This document shows positions 1-10,501 of a DNA stretch of 64,000 bases, piece by piece (position 1 is the first letter of the stretch; every line of letters starts with the position of its first letter). The notes below the pieces were generated by a model that was not told the origin of the DNA, made no database searches, and saw only the letters and a program-made list of their open reading frames with translations. A program made the translations under genes and the position numbers. The stretch is taken from NCBI RefSeq assembly GCF_000472385.1, contig NZ_AWZU01000036.1, positions 17,011 through 81,010 on the forward strand. The letters run 5' to 3'. The stretch is from Bradyrhizobium sp. ARR65. GTDB lineage: Bacteria > Pseudomonadota > Alphaproteobacteria > Rhizobiales > Xanthobacteraceae.

Positions 1-346
1 CAGCGCGTATGATCTCGGCCGCTTCGGGCCGCTGTTGGAAAACCACCCGATCTTCCCCGAACGCGCCAATATCACGCTCGCCCATATCGTCGACCGCGAC
101 CACATCACCATCCGCACCTGGGAGCGCGGCGCGGGACTGACCAAGGCCTGCGGCTCTGCGGCTTGCGCCACCGCGGTCGCGGCAGCGCGGCTCAAGCGCG
201 CCAACCGGAGCGTGGAGATCACGCTGCCCGGCGGCAAGCTCGCGATCGAGTGGCGCGAGCGCGACGATCATGTGCTGATGACCGGACCTGCGAGCTTCGA
301 ATATGAGGGGCGGTTCGATCCTTCGCTGTTTGCCAGCGTCGCGTGA
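1..346 (+). CDS. dapF: Diaminopimelate epimerase, C-terminal part (5' end outside window)
   Basis: DapF interconverts LL- and meso-diaminopimelate in the cytoplasm, the last racemisation before lysine and peptidoglycan precursors. Only the last ~114 residues are present; the reading frame starts at base 2 and is open at the window edge. The stretch KACGSAACATAVAAARL carries the second active-site cysteine of the family (usual form GSGTCAxA), followed by the typical C-terminal beta strands. The stop codon lies 6 bases before the ATG of mtaB, so the two are probably co-transcribed. The N-terminal half with the first catalytic cysteine is not visible. Seen: the motif and frame. Known: the family reaction. 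Confidence 0.93.
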   Translation, partial: SAYDLGRFGPLLENHPIFPERANITLAHIVDRDHITIRTWERGAGLTKACGSAACATAVAAARLKRANRSVEITLPGGKLAIEWRERDDHVLMTGPASFEYEGRFDPSLFASVA

Positions 347-352
347 GCTGCG

Positions 353-1606
353 ATGAGCATCGAGGTCATCACGTTCGGCTGCCGCCTCAACGCCTTCGAG
401 TCCGAGGTGATTGCGCGCGAGGCCGAAAGTGCCGGGCTTGCCGATACCATCGTCATCAATAGCTGCGCTGTGACCAACGAGGCCGTGGCGCAGGCGCGGC
501 AATCGATCCGGCGGCTGAAACGCCAGCGGCCGGGCGCGCGCATCGTCGTCACCGGCTGCGCGGCCCAGATCCAGGCGCGGATGTTCGCCGAGATGAGCGA
601 GGTCGATCGCGTCATCGGCAACGACGATAAGATGCGTGGTGAGGCCTGGCACGAGGCGTGGGCCGCCTTTGCCCTCGAGAAAAGCGAGAAAGTCGCCGTC
701 AGCGACATCATGGCGGTGAAGGAGATGGCGCCGCATCTCCTCGATGGTTTTCAGCGCGGCCTGCCGCGCGTCTTCGTGCAGGTGCAGAACGGCTGCGATC
801 ACCGCTGCACTTTCTGCATCATCCCGTTCGGGCGCGGCAATTCGCGCTCGGTGCCGATGGGCGCCGTGGTGGAGCAGGTTCGGGCGCTGGCTGAACGTGG
901 GCACGCCGAGATCGTCCTGACGGGCGTCGATCTCACCAGCTATGGCGCGGACCTGCCGGGTGCGCCCAGGCTTGGCCAGCTCACCAAGCAGATCCTACGG
1001 CACGTGCCACAATTGCTCCGCCTGCGGATTTCGTCGATCGATTCGGTCGAGGCGGATGCCGATCTGCTCGATGCGATCGCGACCAACGAGCGCTTGATGC
1101 CGCATCTGCATCTATCGCTGCAATCGGGCGACGACCTGATCCTAAAGCGAATGAAGCGGCGGCATTCGCGCAAGGACGCGATCGACTTCTGCGCGCAGGT
1201 CAGGCGTTTGCGGCCGGACATCGCGCTGGGCGCCGACATCATCGCGGGCTTTCCGACCGAAACGGAAGAGGCCTTCGCGCGGTCGGAAGCTTTGGTGGAG
1301 GAATGCGGGCTGACATTCCTGCACGTCTTTCCCTATTCACCGCGCCCGGGCACGCCGGCGGTGCGCATGCCGCAGGTTGCAAACGGCGTGGTCAAGGAGC
1401 GCGCGCGGCGCCTGCGCGCGGCCGGTGAAGCGGCGTTGCGGCGGCGGTTGGCAGCCGAAGTCGGTAAATCGCGCGAGGTGCTGATTGAGAGCGACAAGCT
1501 GGGACGAACCGAGCATTATCTGCCGGTCGCGATAGCCGGCGAGATGCCCGGCACGGTGCGCCGTGTTGCGATCGCCGGCCACGATAGCGCGCGGCTGTCC
1601 GTTTAG
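353..1606 (+). CDS. mtaB: tRNA t6A37 methylthiotransferase MtaB
   Basis: This radical-SAM enzyme adds a methylthio group to N6-threonylcarbamoyladenosine 37 of tRNAs reading ANN codons. The 417-residue protein has the family's full architecture: an N-terminal UPF0004 domain with three cluster-binding cysteines at about residues 10, 38 and 69, then the radical-SAM CxxxCxxC motif at about 148-155 (CDHRCTFC) and a C-terminal TRAM-like region. It could be MiaB or RimO instead, but the gene position directly after dapF and the short N-terminus fit MtaB of Rhizobiales. The ATG at 353 is 6 bases after the dapF stop. No truncation is seen. Confidence 0.9.
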   Translation: MSIEVITFGCRLNAFESEVIAREAESAGLADTIVINSCAVTNEAVAQARQSIRRLKRQRPGARIVVTGCAAQIQARMFAEMSEVDRVIGNDDKMRGEAWHEAWAAFALEKSEKVAVSDIMAVKEMAPHLLDGFQRGLPRVFVQVQNGCDHRCTFCIIPFGRGNSRSVPMGAVVEQVRALAERGHAEIVLTGVDLTSYGADLPGAPRLGQLTKQILRHVPQLLRLRISSIDSVEADADLLDAIATNERLMPHLHLSLQSGDDLILKRMKRRHSRKDAIDFCAQVRRLRPDIALGADIIAGFPTETEEAFARSEALVEECGLTFLHVFPYSPRPGTPAVRMPQVANGVVKERARRLRAAGEAALRRRLAAEVGKSREVLIESDKLGRTEHYLPVAIAGEMPGTVRRVAIAGHDSARLSV

Positions 1607-1672
1607 CTCCGCTGTCGTCGCCCGCGACCCAGTACGCCGCGGCCTATCACCTTAAGCTCCCCGTCGCTGGAA

Positions 1673-1705
1673 TACTGGATCATCCGCCTGCGCGGATGAT
1701 GACAG
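1673..1705. repeat. Short palindromic intergenic repeat (half element)
   Basis: TACTGGATCATCCGCC followed by GCGGATGATGACAG forms a hairpin between the converging mtaB and the minus-strand pseudouridine synthase. Near-identical hairpins lie at 3677-3708 and 27507-27538, so this is one copy of a dispersed repeat. Confidence 0.7.
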
Positions 1706-1718
1706 CGGAGGGGTGGCA

Positions 1719-2417
1719 CTATTCCCCCTTCCACCCGCACGCCCGCAGCCGCTCACGCATGTGCTCGGGCGCGGGCGCGGTTACGCGCACCGGGTCCTTG
1801 TTCTTCGAAATCGGAACTACCAATTCACGCGAATGCAGATGCAGGCGGGGCTCGCCGAAGCGGGGGCCATTGCCGTAGACATTGTCGCCGACAATCGGCC
1901 AGCCCTGGGCTGCCGCATGCACGCGGAGCTGGTGGGTGCGTCCGGTGATCGGTTCCATCGCGAGCCAGGCGAGGCCGTCAGCGCGTCCCAATACCTTCCA
2001 TTTCGTCACCGCCGGTTGACCTTCCGGATCCGGTTTCTGCCACCAGCCGCGTTCGGCGTTCTGCCGGCCGAGCGAGAGTTCGATAACGCCCTCGTCCTCG
2101 CCAGGTCCGCCTTCCACCACGGCCCAATAGGTCTTGGCGATCCGGCCATGCTTGAACAAAAGTCCGAGTGAGGCCGTTGCCTTGCGATGCCGGCCCAGGA
2201 TCAGGCAGCCCGAGGTGTCCTTATCGAGTCGATGGGCCAAAACCGGCGGGCGTGGCAGGCCGAAGCGCAGCGCGTCGAAGCAGGCTTCCAGATTGGCGCC
2301 GCCCTTGGGTCCGCGATGCACCGGCAGGCCGGCCGGCTTGTCGATGACCAGCATCAGCCCGTCGCGATGAAGCACGCGGGCGAGGATCTCTTCGGCGCTC
2401 AGTTCGGGAACATCCAT
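1719..2417 (-). CDS. RluA-family pseudouridine synthase
   Basis: A 232-residue enzyme that isomerises uridine to pseudouridine in rRNA or tRNA. The diagnostic motif HRLDKDTSG sits at about residues 62-70, with D65 as the catalytic aspartate, and the later GRTHQLRVH motif at about 160 is also typical of the RluA family. There is no N-terminal S4 domain, so it resembles the short RluA/TruC type rather than RluC/D; the exact target uridine cannot be told from sequence. ATG at 2417 is chosen; a GTG codon directly before it (2420) is an equally possible start. Transcribed divergently from ftsY and convergently with mtaB. Confidence 0.85.
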   Translation of the reverse strand: MDVPELSAEEILARVLHRDGLMLVIDKPAGLPVHRGPKGGANLEACFDALRFGLPRPPVLAHRLDKDTSGCLILGRHRKATASLGLLFKHGRIAKTYWAVVEGGPGEDEGVIELSLGRQNAERGWWQKPDPEGQPAVTKWKVLGRADGLAWLAMEPITGRTHQLRVHAAAQGWPIVGDNVYGNGPRFGEPRLHLHSRELVVPISKNKDPVRVTAPAPEHMRERLRACGWKGE

Positions 2418-2472
2418 CACAAGTGCAAGACTTTTGTTTGTAGCGAGGAACGGCTAACAGGGCTGACATGGC

Positions 2473-2525
2473 GGATTTGACATTCGCCCGTGGTCTCGGC
2501 GAGTGCTCAAGCGAATGTCAAATCC
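2473..2525. repeat. Inverted repeat 1 upstream of ftsY
   Basis: Perfect 15-base arms, GGATTTGACATTCGC at 2473-2487 and its reverse complement at 2511-2525, with a 23-base loop. It lies in the 215-base gap between the divergent pseudouridine synthase gene and ftsY. Confidence 0.85.
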
Positions 2526-2553
2526 ACCACATCAGCAAACGATTAAATTGCCT

Positions 2554-2627
2554 GGTGCCGCTTGTCGATTTGAAGTTCCTGATCGGGACGAGCGGCACCA
2601 CTGCAGGAACTTCAAATCGGCGGCACC
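2554..2627. repeat. Inverted repeat 2 upstream of ftsY, with alternative outer pairing
   Basis: Perfect 15-base arms, CGATTTGAAGTTCCT at 2566-2580 and its reverse complement at 2605-2619. The flanking GGTGCCGC (2554-2561) can pair with GCGGCACC at either 2592-2599 (inside the loop) or 2620-2627 (outside), so two folds compete. It ends 5 bases before the ftsY ATG and would therefore affect the ribosome-binding region if transcribed. Confidence 0.85.
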
Positions 2628-2632
2628 AGCCC

Positions 2633-3580
2633 ATGAATGACACCACCCAAGACGCACCCAAATTGAGCTGGTGGCGGCGGCTGTCCAGCGGACTGAAGCG
2701 GACCTCAGCTTCGCTGGGATCGGCGGTCGCCGACCTTGTCGTCAAGCGCAAGCTTGATCGCGCGATGCTCGACGACATCGAGGACGTGCTGTTGCGCGCC
2801 GATTTGGGAACCGATGTCGCCGCGCGGATTGCCGAGGCGGTCGGTGCGGGACGCTACGACAAGGCGATCAGCGCCGACGAGGTCAAGAACGTGGTCGCGG
2901 CGGAGGTCGAAAAAGTGCTGGCGCCGGTGGCAAAGCCGCTCGTCGTCGACGCGGCCAAAAAGCCGTTCGTCATCCTCGTCGTCGGCGTGAACGGCTCGGG
3001 CAAGACGACGACCATCGGCAAGCTTGCCGCGAAATTTTCCGCCGATGGCCGCAGCGTGATGTTGGCGGCCGGCGATACCTTCCGTGCCGCGGCCATCGAG
3101 CAGCTCAAAGTCTGGGGCGAGCGCACCAAATCGCCTGTGATCGCAGGAGCCCAAGGCTCGGACTCGGCAAGCCTCGCCTTCAACGCGCTGACGGCCGCGA
3201 AAGAGCAGGGGCGCGACGTGCTGCTGATCGATACCGCCGGCCGGCTGCAGAACAAGGCGGAGCTGATGAACGAATTGGAAAAGGTCGTTCGCGTGATCAG
3301 GAAGGTCGACGCATCGGCGCCGCATGCCGTGCTCTTGGTGCTGGATGCGACCGTGGGACAAAACGCGCTGTCGCAGGTCGAGGCTTTTCATCGCACCGCC
3401 GGCGTTACCGGGCTTGCCATGACCAAGCTCGACGGCACCGCCCGCGGCGGCATTCTGGTTGCGCTTGCGGAAAAACACAAATTGCCGGTGCATTTCATTG
3501 GGGTCGGCGAAGGTGTCGAAGACCTTGCGCCGTTCACCGCAAAGGATTTTGCCAAAGCGATTGCGGGGATCGAAACCTAA
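2633..3580 (+). CDS. ftsY: Signal recognition particle receptor FtsY
   Basis: FtsY docks the SRP-ribosome complex at the inner membrane and hydrolyses GTP together with Ffh during co-translational insertion. The 315-residue protein has a short basic N-terminus, a helical N domain (about residues 15-100) and the G domain with P-loop GVNGSGKT (118-125), DTFRAAA, DTAGR and TKLDG motifs, all intact. The reading frame is open upstream to 2468, but that extension runs through the two inverted repeats; the ATG at 2633 gives the length usual in Rhizobiales and is preferred. The acidic A domain of enterobacterial FtsY is absent, as is common in this group. Confidence 0.95.
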   Translation: MNDTTQDAPKLSWWRRLSSGLKRTSASLGSAVADLVVKRKLDRAMLDDIEDVLLRADLGTDVAARIAEAVGAGRYDKAISADEVKNVVAAEVEKVLAPVAKPLVVDAAKKPFVILVVGVNGSGKTTTIGKLAAKFSADGRSVMLAAGDTFRAAAIEQLKVWGERTKSPVIAGAQGSDSASLAFNALTAAKEQGRDVLLIDTAGRLQNKAELMNELEKVVRVIRKVDASAPHAVLLVLDATVGQNALSQVEAFHRTAGVTGLAMTKLDGTARGGILVALAEKHKLPVHFIGVGEGVEDLAPFTAKDFAKAIAGIET

Positions 3581-3676
3581 TTGGTCATACCCTGCCCCGG
3601 ATCGCTGCCCCAGGGCAGGCTTCCGGCGGGGCATCGAATACGCCGCGCTATCAGTGGCACCACAATCATCTCGGAA

Positions 3677-3708
3677 TACTGGATCACCCGCCTCCGCGAG
3701 TGATGACG
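3677..3708. repeat. Short palindromic intergenic repeat
   Basis: TACTGGATCACCCGCC paired with GCGAGTGATGAC, a second copy of the hairpin family seen at 1673 and 27507, directly upstream of yciB. Bases 3590-3640 hold a further GC-rich inverted sequence of the same repeat class. Confidence 0.6.
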
Positions 3709-3725
3709 GCAACAGAAGGCATCGT

Positions 3726-4328
3726 ATGGACAAGACTCAGCCGCACCCGCTGTTCAAACTCGCGACCGAGCTCGGTCCGCTGCTGGTGTTCTTCGCCGTC
3801 AACGCCAAGTTCCATCTCTTCGTCGCGACCGGCGCCTTCATGGTCGCGATCGTCGCGGCCATGGCTGCATCCTATGTGGTCACGAGGCATGTGCCGATCA
3901 TGGCCCTGGTCACCGGCGTCATTGTGCTGGTGTTCGGCACGCTAACGTTGGTGCTGCACGACGAGACCTTCATCAAGGTGAAGCCGACCATCATCTACGG
4001 CCTGTTCGCTGCCGTGCTCGGCGGCGGACTTTTGTTCGGCCGCTCCTTCATCGCTGTCATGTTCGACCAAATGTTCAATCTGACGCCGAAGGGCTGGCGC
4101 CTGCTCACCGCGCGCTGGGCGCTGTTCTTTCTGGGGATGGCGATCCTGAACGAGGCGATCTGGCGTACCCAGAGCACCGACTTTTGGGTCGCGTTCAAGG
4201 CCTTCGGCGTGATCCCGCTGACCATGTTGTTCGCGATCACGCAGATGCCGCTGATCAAGCGCTACCATCTGGAGCCGGCCTCGCTCGAGGCCAGCGAAGC
4301 CGAAGCGGGAGACGTGAGTAAGGGGTGA
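3726..4328 (+). CDS. yciB: Septation protein A / inner-membrane protein YciB (IspZ)
   Basis: A 200-residue integral membrane protein of the IspZ/YciB family, linked in enterobacteria to cell-envelope integrity and septation. The sequence shows about five to six hydrophobic segments, and family-typical stretches such as KPTIIYGLFAAVL and the GWRLLTARWALFFLGMAILNE region around residues 115-140. ATG 3726 was chosen because it gives the family's usual length and the conserved N-terminal LFKLATELGPLLVFF; the frame upstream is open but unlike the family. It follows ftsY by 145 bases, a neighbourhood common in Rhizobiales. Confidence 0.9.
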   Translation: MDKTQPHPLFKLATELGPLLVFFAVNAKFHLFVATGAFMVAIVAAMAASYVVTRHVPIMALVTGVIVLVFGTLTLVLHDETFIKVKPTIIYGLFAAVLGGGLLFGRSFIAVMFDQMFNLTPKGWRLLTARWALFFLGMAILNEAIWRTQSTDFWVAFKAFGVIPLTMLFAITQMPLIKRYHLEPASLEASEAEAGDVSKG

Positions 4329-4342
4329 GCTGATTTCTTGCT

Positions 4343-4414
4343 GTCGTTCCGGGGCGGTGCAAAGCACCGAACCCGGAACCTCGATTCGACGCTCACGCGT
4401 CGCCCCCGAATGAC
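4343..4414. repeat. Palindromic intergenic repeat
   Basis: GTCGTTCCGGGGC at the left and GCCCCCGAATGAC at the right enclose smaller hairpins (GGTGC/GCACC, GACGC/GCGTC). It lies between the converging yciB and ccmG genes. Related elements occur at 12288, 18965, 35762 and 43479. Confidence 0.6.
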
Positions 4415-4425
4415 GTGCCAACTAA

Positions 4426-5022
4426 CTAGCTTCCCGCCTTCACCGCCTTGTCGATCTGCGCCAGCAGCACACTCGTGACGTTGTCGGGCGTGATCGGACC
4501 GACCAGCTTGTAGGCGATCTTGCCGTCGCGGCCGACGACGAACGTTTCGGGCACGCCATAGACGCCCCATTCGATTGCGGCGCGGCCGTTGGCGTCGACG
4601 CCGACCGCGGCAAACGGGTTGCCGTAGCGGCCGAGGAAGCGCCTCGCATTGTCGGGGGCGTCCTTGTAGTTGATGCCGATCACCTGGAAGCGTGGATCCT
4701 TGGCCAGCTCGGTCAGGAGCGGCGCCTCGTCGTGACAGGGGACGCACCATGATGCCCAGACATTGACGACGCTGACCTTGCCCCTGAACGCCGCCGGATC
4801 GAGGCCCGGCACCTGGGCGCCCTCGTTCGTCAGGCCCTGCAGCGGCGGCAGCAGCGTTTGCGGCGCCGGCCGCCCGATCAGGGCGGAGGGAATTCGCGAG
4901 GGATCGCCGTCGCCCAGCCGCAACCAGAACAGCGCGGCCAGCGCGAGAAAGACGATCAGCGGCAGCGCCATCAGCCATGAGCGGCGTTGCGGTGTGGCTT
5001 CGGATGTCACCTGCTCGGTCAT
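4426..5022 (-). CDS. ccmG: Cytochrome c maturation thiol:disulfide oxidoreductase CcmG (DsbE)
   Basis: CcmG is a membrane-anchored periplasmic thioredoxin that keeps the apocytochrome c CxxCH thiols reduced for haem attachment. The 198-residue protein has one N-terminal transmembrane anchor (about residues 15-35) and a thioredoxin domain with the active site WCVPC (C93, C96). Its ATG overlaps the ccmD stop in an ATGA, so translation is coupled. It is the last gene of the ccmABCDG operon in this window; no ccmE/F/H is nearby. Confidence 0.94.
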   Translation of the reverse strand: MTEQVTSEATPQRRSWLMALPLIVFLALAALFWLRLGDGDPSRIPSALIGRPAPQTLLPPLQGLTNEGAQVPGLDPAAFRGKVSVVNVWASWCVPCHDEAPLLTELAKDPRFQVIGINYKDAPDNARRFLGRYGNPFAAVGVDANGRAAIEWGVYGVPETFVVGRDGKIAYKLVGPITPDNVTSVLLAQIDKAVKAGS

Positions 5023-5198
5023 TTGATGTCCGTTGCGCTGCGCCCCGAGCGCCTGGAAACGCCGCTGTCTTCAAGCTCGCGCAAGCGCCGCTTCTGGCTG
5101 CGGTAGTCGAGCGCGATCCATGCAATGAGCAGCACCACCACCAGCGCCGCGGCGAGGTAGGAGGTCACGATGAAAGAGGCATAGGGGCCGAAGGACAT
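5019..5198 (-). CDS. ccmD: Haem exporter protein CcmD
   Basis: A 59-residue single-span membrane protein between ccmC and ccmG. It begins MSFGPYASFIVTSYLAAAL, has one transmembrane helix (about residues 8-30) and a basic tail starting DYRSQKRRLRELE, the expected layout of CcmD, which helps release holo-CcmE from the CcmABC complex. The start lies 4 bases after the ccmC stop, and the TGA overlaps the ccmG ATG. Such short genes are often missed; the position and topology make the call firm. Confidence 0.9.
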   Translation of the reverse strand: MSFGPYASFIVTSYLAAALVVVLLIAWIALDYRSQKRRLRELEDSGVSRRSGRSATDIK

Positions 5199-5202
5199 GG
5201 CG

Positions 5203-5970
5203 TTACGCCGGTTGCGAGGCCGGGGAAGCCGGCCCGAGTTCGCTTGCGGAGGCGCGCGCCTGCATCATCTGCAAAGCGCGTACGCGCCGGCGCAGGATTT
5301 CGTTGCGCATCGCGGCCAGGTGCAGCGTGACAAACAGCAGCGTGAAGCCGACGGCCATGACCAGCAGCGGAATCAGAAAGGCACGGTCGAGCGTCGACCC
5401 GCCCATCCGGAACACCGATGCCGGCTGATGCAGCGTGTTCCACCAGTCGACTGAAAATTTGATGATCGGCAGATTGAGGGCGCCGACGAGCGTGAGCACC
5501 GCGGCGGCACGCGCCGCGCGCGAGGGATCTTCCACCGCCCGCCATAGCGCCATCAGTCCGAGATACATCAGGAACAGGATCAGGACCGAGGTCAGCCGCG
5601 CGTCCCATTCCCAATAGGTGCCCCACATGGGCCGGCCCCACAGCGAGCCTGTCACCAGCGCGAGAAAGGTGAAGCTGGCGCCGATCGGGGCGGCGGCCTT
5701 GGCGGCGACATCGGCCAGCGGATGCCGCCACACCAGCGTGCCGAGCGCGGCCGCGCTCATCACCGCCCAGACGAACATGGACAGCCACGCGTTCGGCACA
5801 TGGATGAACATGATCTTCACCGTCGCGCCCTGCTGATAATCGTCCGGCGCCGTGGCCGAAAGATAAAGCCCGATCAGCAGCACGATCGCGGTTGCCGCGG
5901 CGAGGTACGGCAGCAGCCGCCCCGTCAGAGACAGGAACCGGGTCGGATTGGCGAGATCGCTGAGCTTCAT
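5203..5970 (-). CDS. ccmC: Haem exporter / haem-handling protein CcmC
   Basis: CcmC presents haem to the chaperone CcmE in the periplasm. The 255-residue protein has six hydrophobic spans and the tryptophan-rich WWD-type motif WGTYWEWDARLTS at about residues 120-132, the haem-binding signature of the family; conserved histidines flank it in neighbouring periplasmic loops. It lies 70 bases downstream of ccmB and 4 bases upstream of ccmD. Confidence 0.94.
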   Translation of the reverse strand: MKLSDLANPTRFLSLTGRLLPYLAAATAIVLLIGLYLSATAPDDYQQGATVKIMFIHVPNAWLSMFVWAVMSAAALGTLVWRHPLADVAAKAAAPIGASFTFLALVTGSLWGRPMWGTYWEWDARLTSVLILFLMYLGLMALWRAVEDPSRAARAAAVLTLVGALNLPIIKFSVDWWNTLHQPASVFRMGGSTLDRAFLIPLLVMAVGFTLLFVTLHLAAMRNEILRRRVRALQMMQARASASELGPASPASQPA

Positions 5971-6040
5971 GGCATCCTGTTAATGGCGCAGGCCTTTGCA
6001 GGCAATCAGCATATGGTCGCTCGGCAAGAGTTGATCGGTA

Positions 6041-6709
6041 TCAATCCAGTCCGTGCCGCAGGCTCGCGGCGGCGGCAAAAGGCCCGACCACGAAACTCAC
6101 CAGCGATAACGCGCAGAGAATTGAAAACGGCGCGCCAAACGACAATGGCCCGGCGATCGCGGCCTCAGAGGCCGCAACGCCGAAGATCAGCACCGGGATC
6201 GAGAGCGGCAGCACCAGAACGGCCAGTAACAGGCCGCCGCGATGCAGCGTCACCGCGAGCGCGGCGCCGATCATCCCCGTGAAGGTCAGCGCAGGCGTGC
6301 CGGCAAGCAGCGTCAGCGCCACTGCGGCCGTCGCCAGCAGGTCGAGATTGAGCAGGAGCCCGAGAACGGGGGTTGCGACGACCAGGGGCAGTCCCGCAGC
6401 CAGCCAATGCGCCAGCGCCTTGCCGGCGCAGGCGAGTTCCAGGGGCACGCGGCCCATCACGATCAGGTCGAGCGAGCCGTCCTCATGATCGGCCATGAAC
6501 AGCCGGTCCAGCGTCAAAAGGCTCGCCAGCAGCGCGCCCAGCCAGAGGATCGCCGGGCCCAGCCGCGTCAGAAGCGCAAGGTCGGGACCGACGGCGAACG
6601 GCATCAGCACCACCACGGTCAGGAAGAACAAGACGCCGATCAGCGCGCCGCCGCCGACGCGCAGGGCGATCCGGATGTCGCGGCGAATCAGGGCGGCGAG
6701 CGCGGTCAC
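6041..6709 (-). CDS. ccmB: Haem exporter protein CcmB, ABC permease
   Basis: CcmB is the membrane subunit of the CcmAB ABC complex acting with CcmC and CcmD in cytochrome c maturation. The 222-residue product matches the family length and has about six transmembrane segments. The start is a GTG at 6709 whose bases overlap the TGA of ccmA (GTGA), so ccmA and ccmB are translationally coupled. A longer frame continues upstream through ccmA but out of its coding frame, so the GTG is the supported start. Confidence 0.93.
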   Translation of the reverse strand: MTALAALIRRDIRIALRVGGGALIGVLFFLTVVVLMPFAVGPDLALLTRLGPAILWLGALLASLLTLDRLFMADHEDGSLDLIVMGRVPLELACAGKALAHWLAAGLPLVVATPVLGLLLNLDLLATAAVALTLLAGTPALTFTGMIGAALAVTLHRGGLLLAVLVLPLSIPVLIFGVAASEAAIAGPLSFGAPFSILCALSLVSFVVGPFAAAASLRHGLD

Positions 6710-7308
6710 GGCGCGCCCCCAATTCGCAGTTCCCTCGCCGCGAGCCCTAGCGGTGCATGGGTGGCCGCCACGATCAGGCCGCCCCTGGCCAGGTGTTCGC
6801 GCATGAGGCCGGCCACCATGTCCTGGCCGCTGGTATCGAGCGCGTTGGTGGGCTCGTCGAGCAGCCAGACCGGCCGCCGCACCGTCAGCAGGCGGGCGAG
6901 CGAGAGGCGTCGCCGTTGGCCGGCGGAGAGATAGGCCGCCGGCAGATGCGCGGCATGCGTAAGGCCGACCGCAGCCAGGCTCTCGGGCGCGTCGAACGCT
7001 TCGCCCCCTAAGAAATCCCGCCAGAAGGTGAGGTTTTCCAGCACGCTCAGTGCCGGCTTCAGCGCGTCGCGATGGCCGAGATAATGGGCCTGCTCGCCCA
7101 AAGTCAGCTCGGCATCGCCCCCTTCGAGGGCGAGCGAACCAGCGGCCTGCGGCAGGAGACCCGCGATCAGCCGCAGCAGTGATGTCTTGCCCGAGCCGTT
7201 GCGCCCCGTGACCGCAAGTAGCTGGCCCGCGGCGAGCTCGAAAGAGAGTCCGGAAAACACCTCGCGCCCGCCACGCACGCAAGTCAGGCTGCTTGCCAAA
7301 AGCCGCAT
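6706..7308 (-). CDS. ccmA: Haem exporter ATP-binding protein CcmA
   Basis: A 200-residue ABC ATPase that powers release of holo-CcmE from CcmC/D. It carries the P-loop GRNGSGKTS (about 35-43), the signature LSAGQRRRLSLARLL and the Walker B region VWLLDEPTNALD. First gene of the ccmABCDG operon, divergent from acnA; the shared 221-base upstream region contains the Irr-box-like palindrome at 7403-7421. Confidence 0.94.
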   Translation of the reverse strand: MRLLASSLTCVRGGREVFSGLSFELAAGQLLAVTGRNGSGKTSLLRLIAGLLPQAAGSLALEGGDAELTLGEQAHYLGHRDALKPALSVLENLTFWRDFLGGEAFDAPESLAAVGLTHAAHLPAAYLSAGQRRRLSLARLLTVRRPVWLLDEPTNALDTSGQDMVAGLMREHLARGGLIVAATHAPLGLAARELRIGGAP

Positions 7309-7402
7309 TGTGCCTCTTTGCGTGCCCTCTAAATCTTTGGGGTAGGGCAGCAGAATTTATGGGTGGCATCCTGCTGCGGGACGATTGTCGCTGTGGCGGT
7401 GA

Positions 7403-7421
7403 TAATAGAAAGCTTCTATAA
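7403..7421. promoter_or_regulatory. Candidate Irr box (iron control element) between ccmA and acnA
   Basis: TAATAGAAAGCTTCTATAA contains the palindrome ATAGAA-AGC-TTCTAT. The published iron control element of Rhizobiales is TTTAGAA-N3-TTCTAAA; the core TAGAA-N3-TTCTA is matched exactly. The haem-dependent regulator Irr controls genes for iron- and haem-using proteins, and both flanking genes (cytochrome c haem attachment, the Fe-S enzyme aconitase) fit. Binding is inference. Confidence 0.6.
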
Positions 7422-7529
7422 GCCGGAACTTAATGCGGCATACCATCCTCGCTGCAAACCATCAGGCCCTTACTGACGGTGTTATAGTACCCAAATACAG
7501 GGTATAACTGACAATTGGGATTTCCTCGC

Positions 7530-10250
<2,721 letters not shown>

Positions 10251-10298
10251 TCGAAGCTCCGGTCCATGGCTCACTGTGAAGTGAGTGGCGAGCAATTC

Positions 10299-10327
10299 GG
10301 AGGCGGCCTAAGACAAGGGCCGCCTCC
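10299..10327 (+). terminator. Hairpin downstream of acnA
   Basis: GGAGGCGGCC (10299-10308) and GGCCGCCTCC (10318-10327) form a perfect 10-base stem 49 bases after the acnA stop. Only a short TT follows, so termination by this hairpin alone is plausible, not certain. Confidence 0.6.
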
Positions 10328-10365
10328 TTGGCATTCGAGCGTGATTGGGACACGAAGCTCGCGTT

Positions 10366-10435
10366 AGCGCAAAGCGGGTACCGGTTTCCCAGCTAACAAA
10401 CGCGAGGCGTTTGCTAGGCGATCATGCTCAAACAC
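10366..10435. repeat. Palindromic repeat, GATCATGCTC family variant
   Basis: AAAGCGGGTACCGGTTTCCC followed by GATCATGCTC at 10421-10430 resembles one arm of the well-conserved repeat at 40774 and 54132. It is a partial or eroded copy in the gap between acnA and the DUF1223 gene. Confidence 0.45.
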
Positions 10436-10501
10436 GAGATAGAACCGGCGTGCGATCGCGCCGAGAAACGGTAGTGTGGTGATGCGGGTGCGTGGTTAGC
10501 T

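Noticed and set aside
2468..2632. Upstream extension of ftsY
   Set aside because: The added residues are encoded by two inverted repeats and do not resemble FtsY; ATG 2633 fits better.
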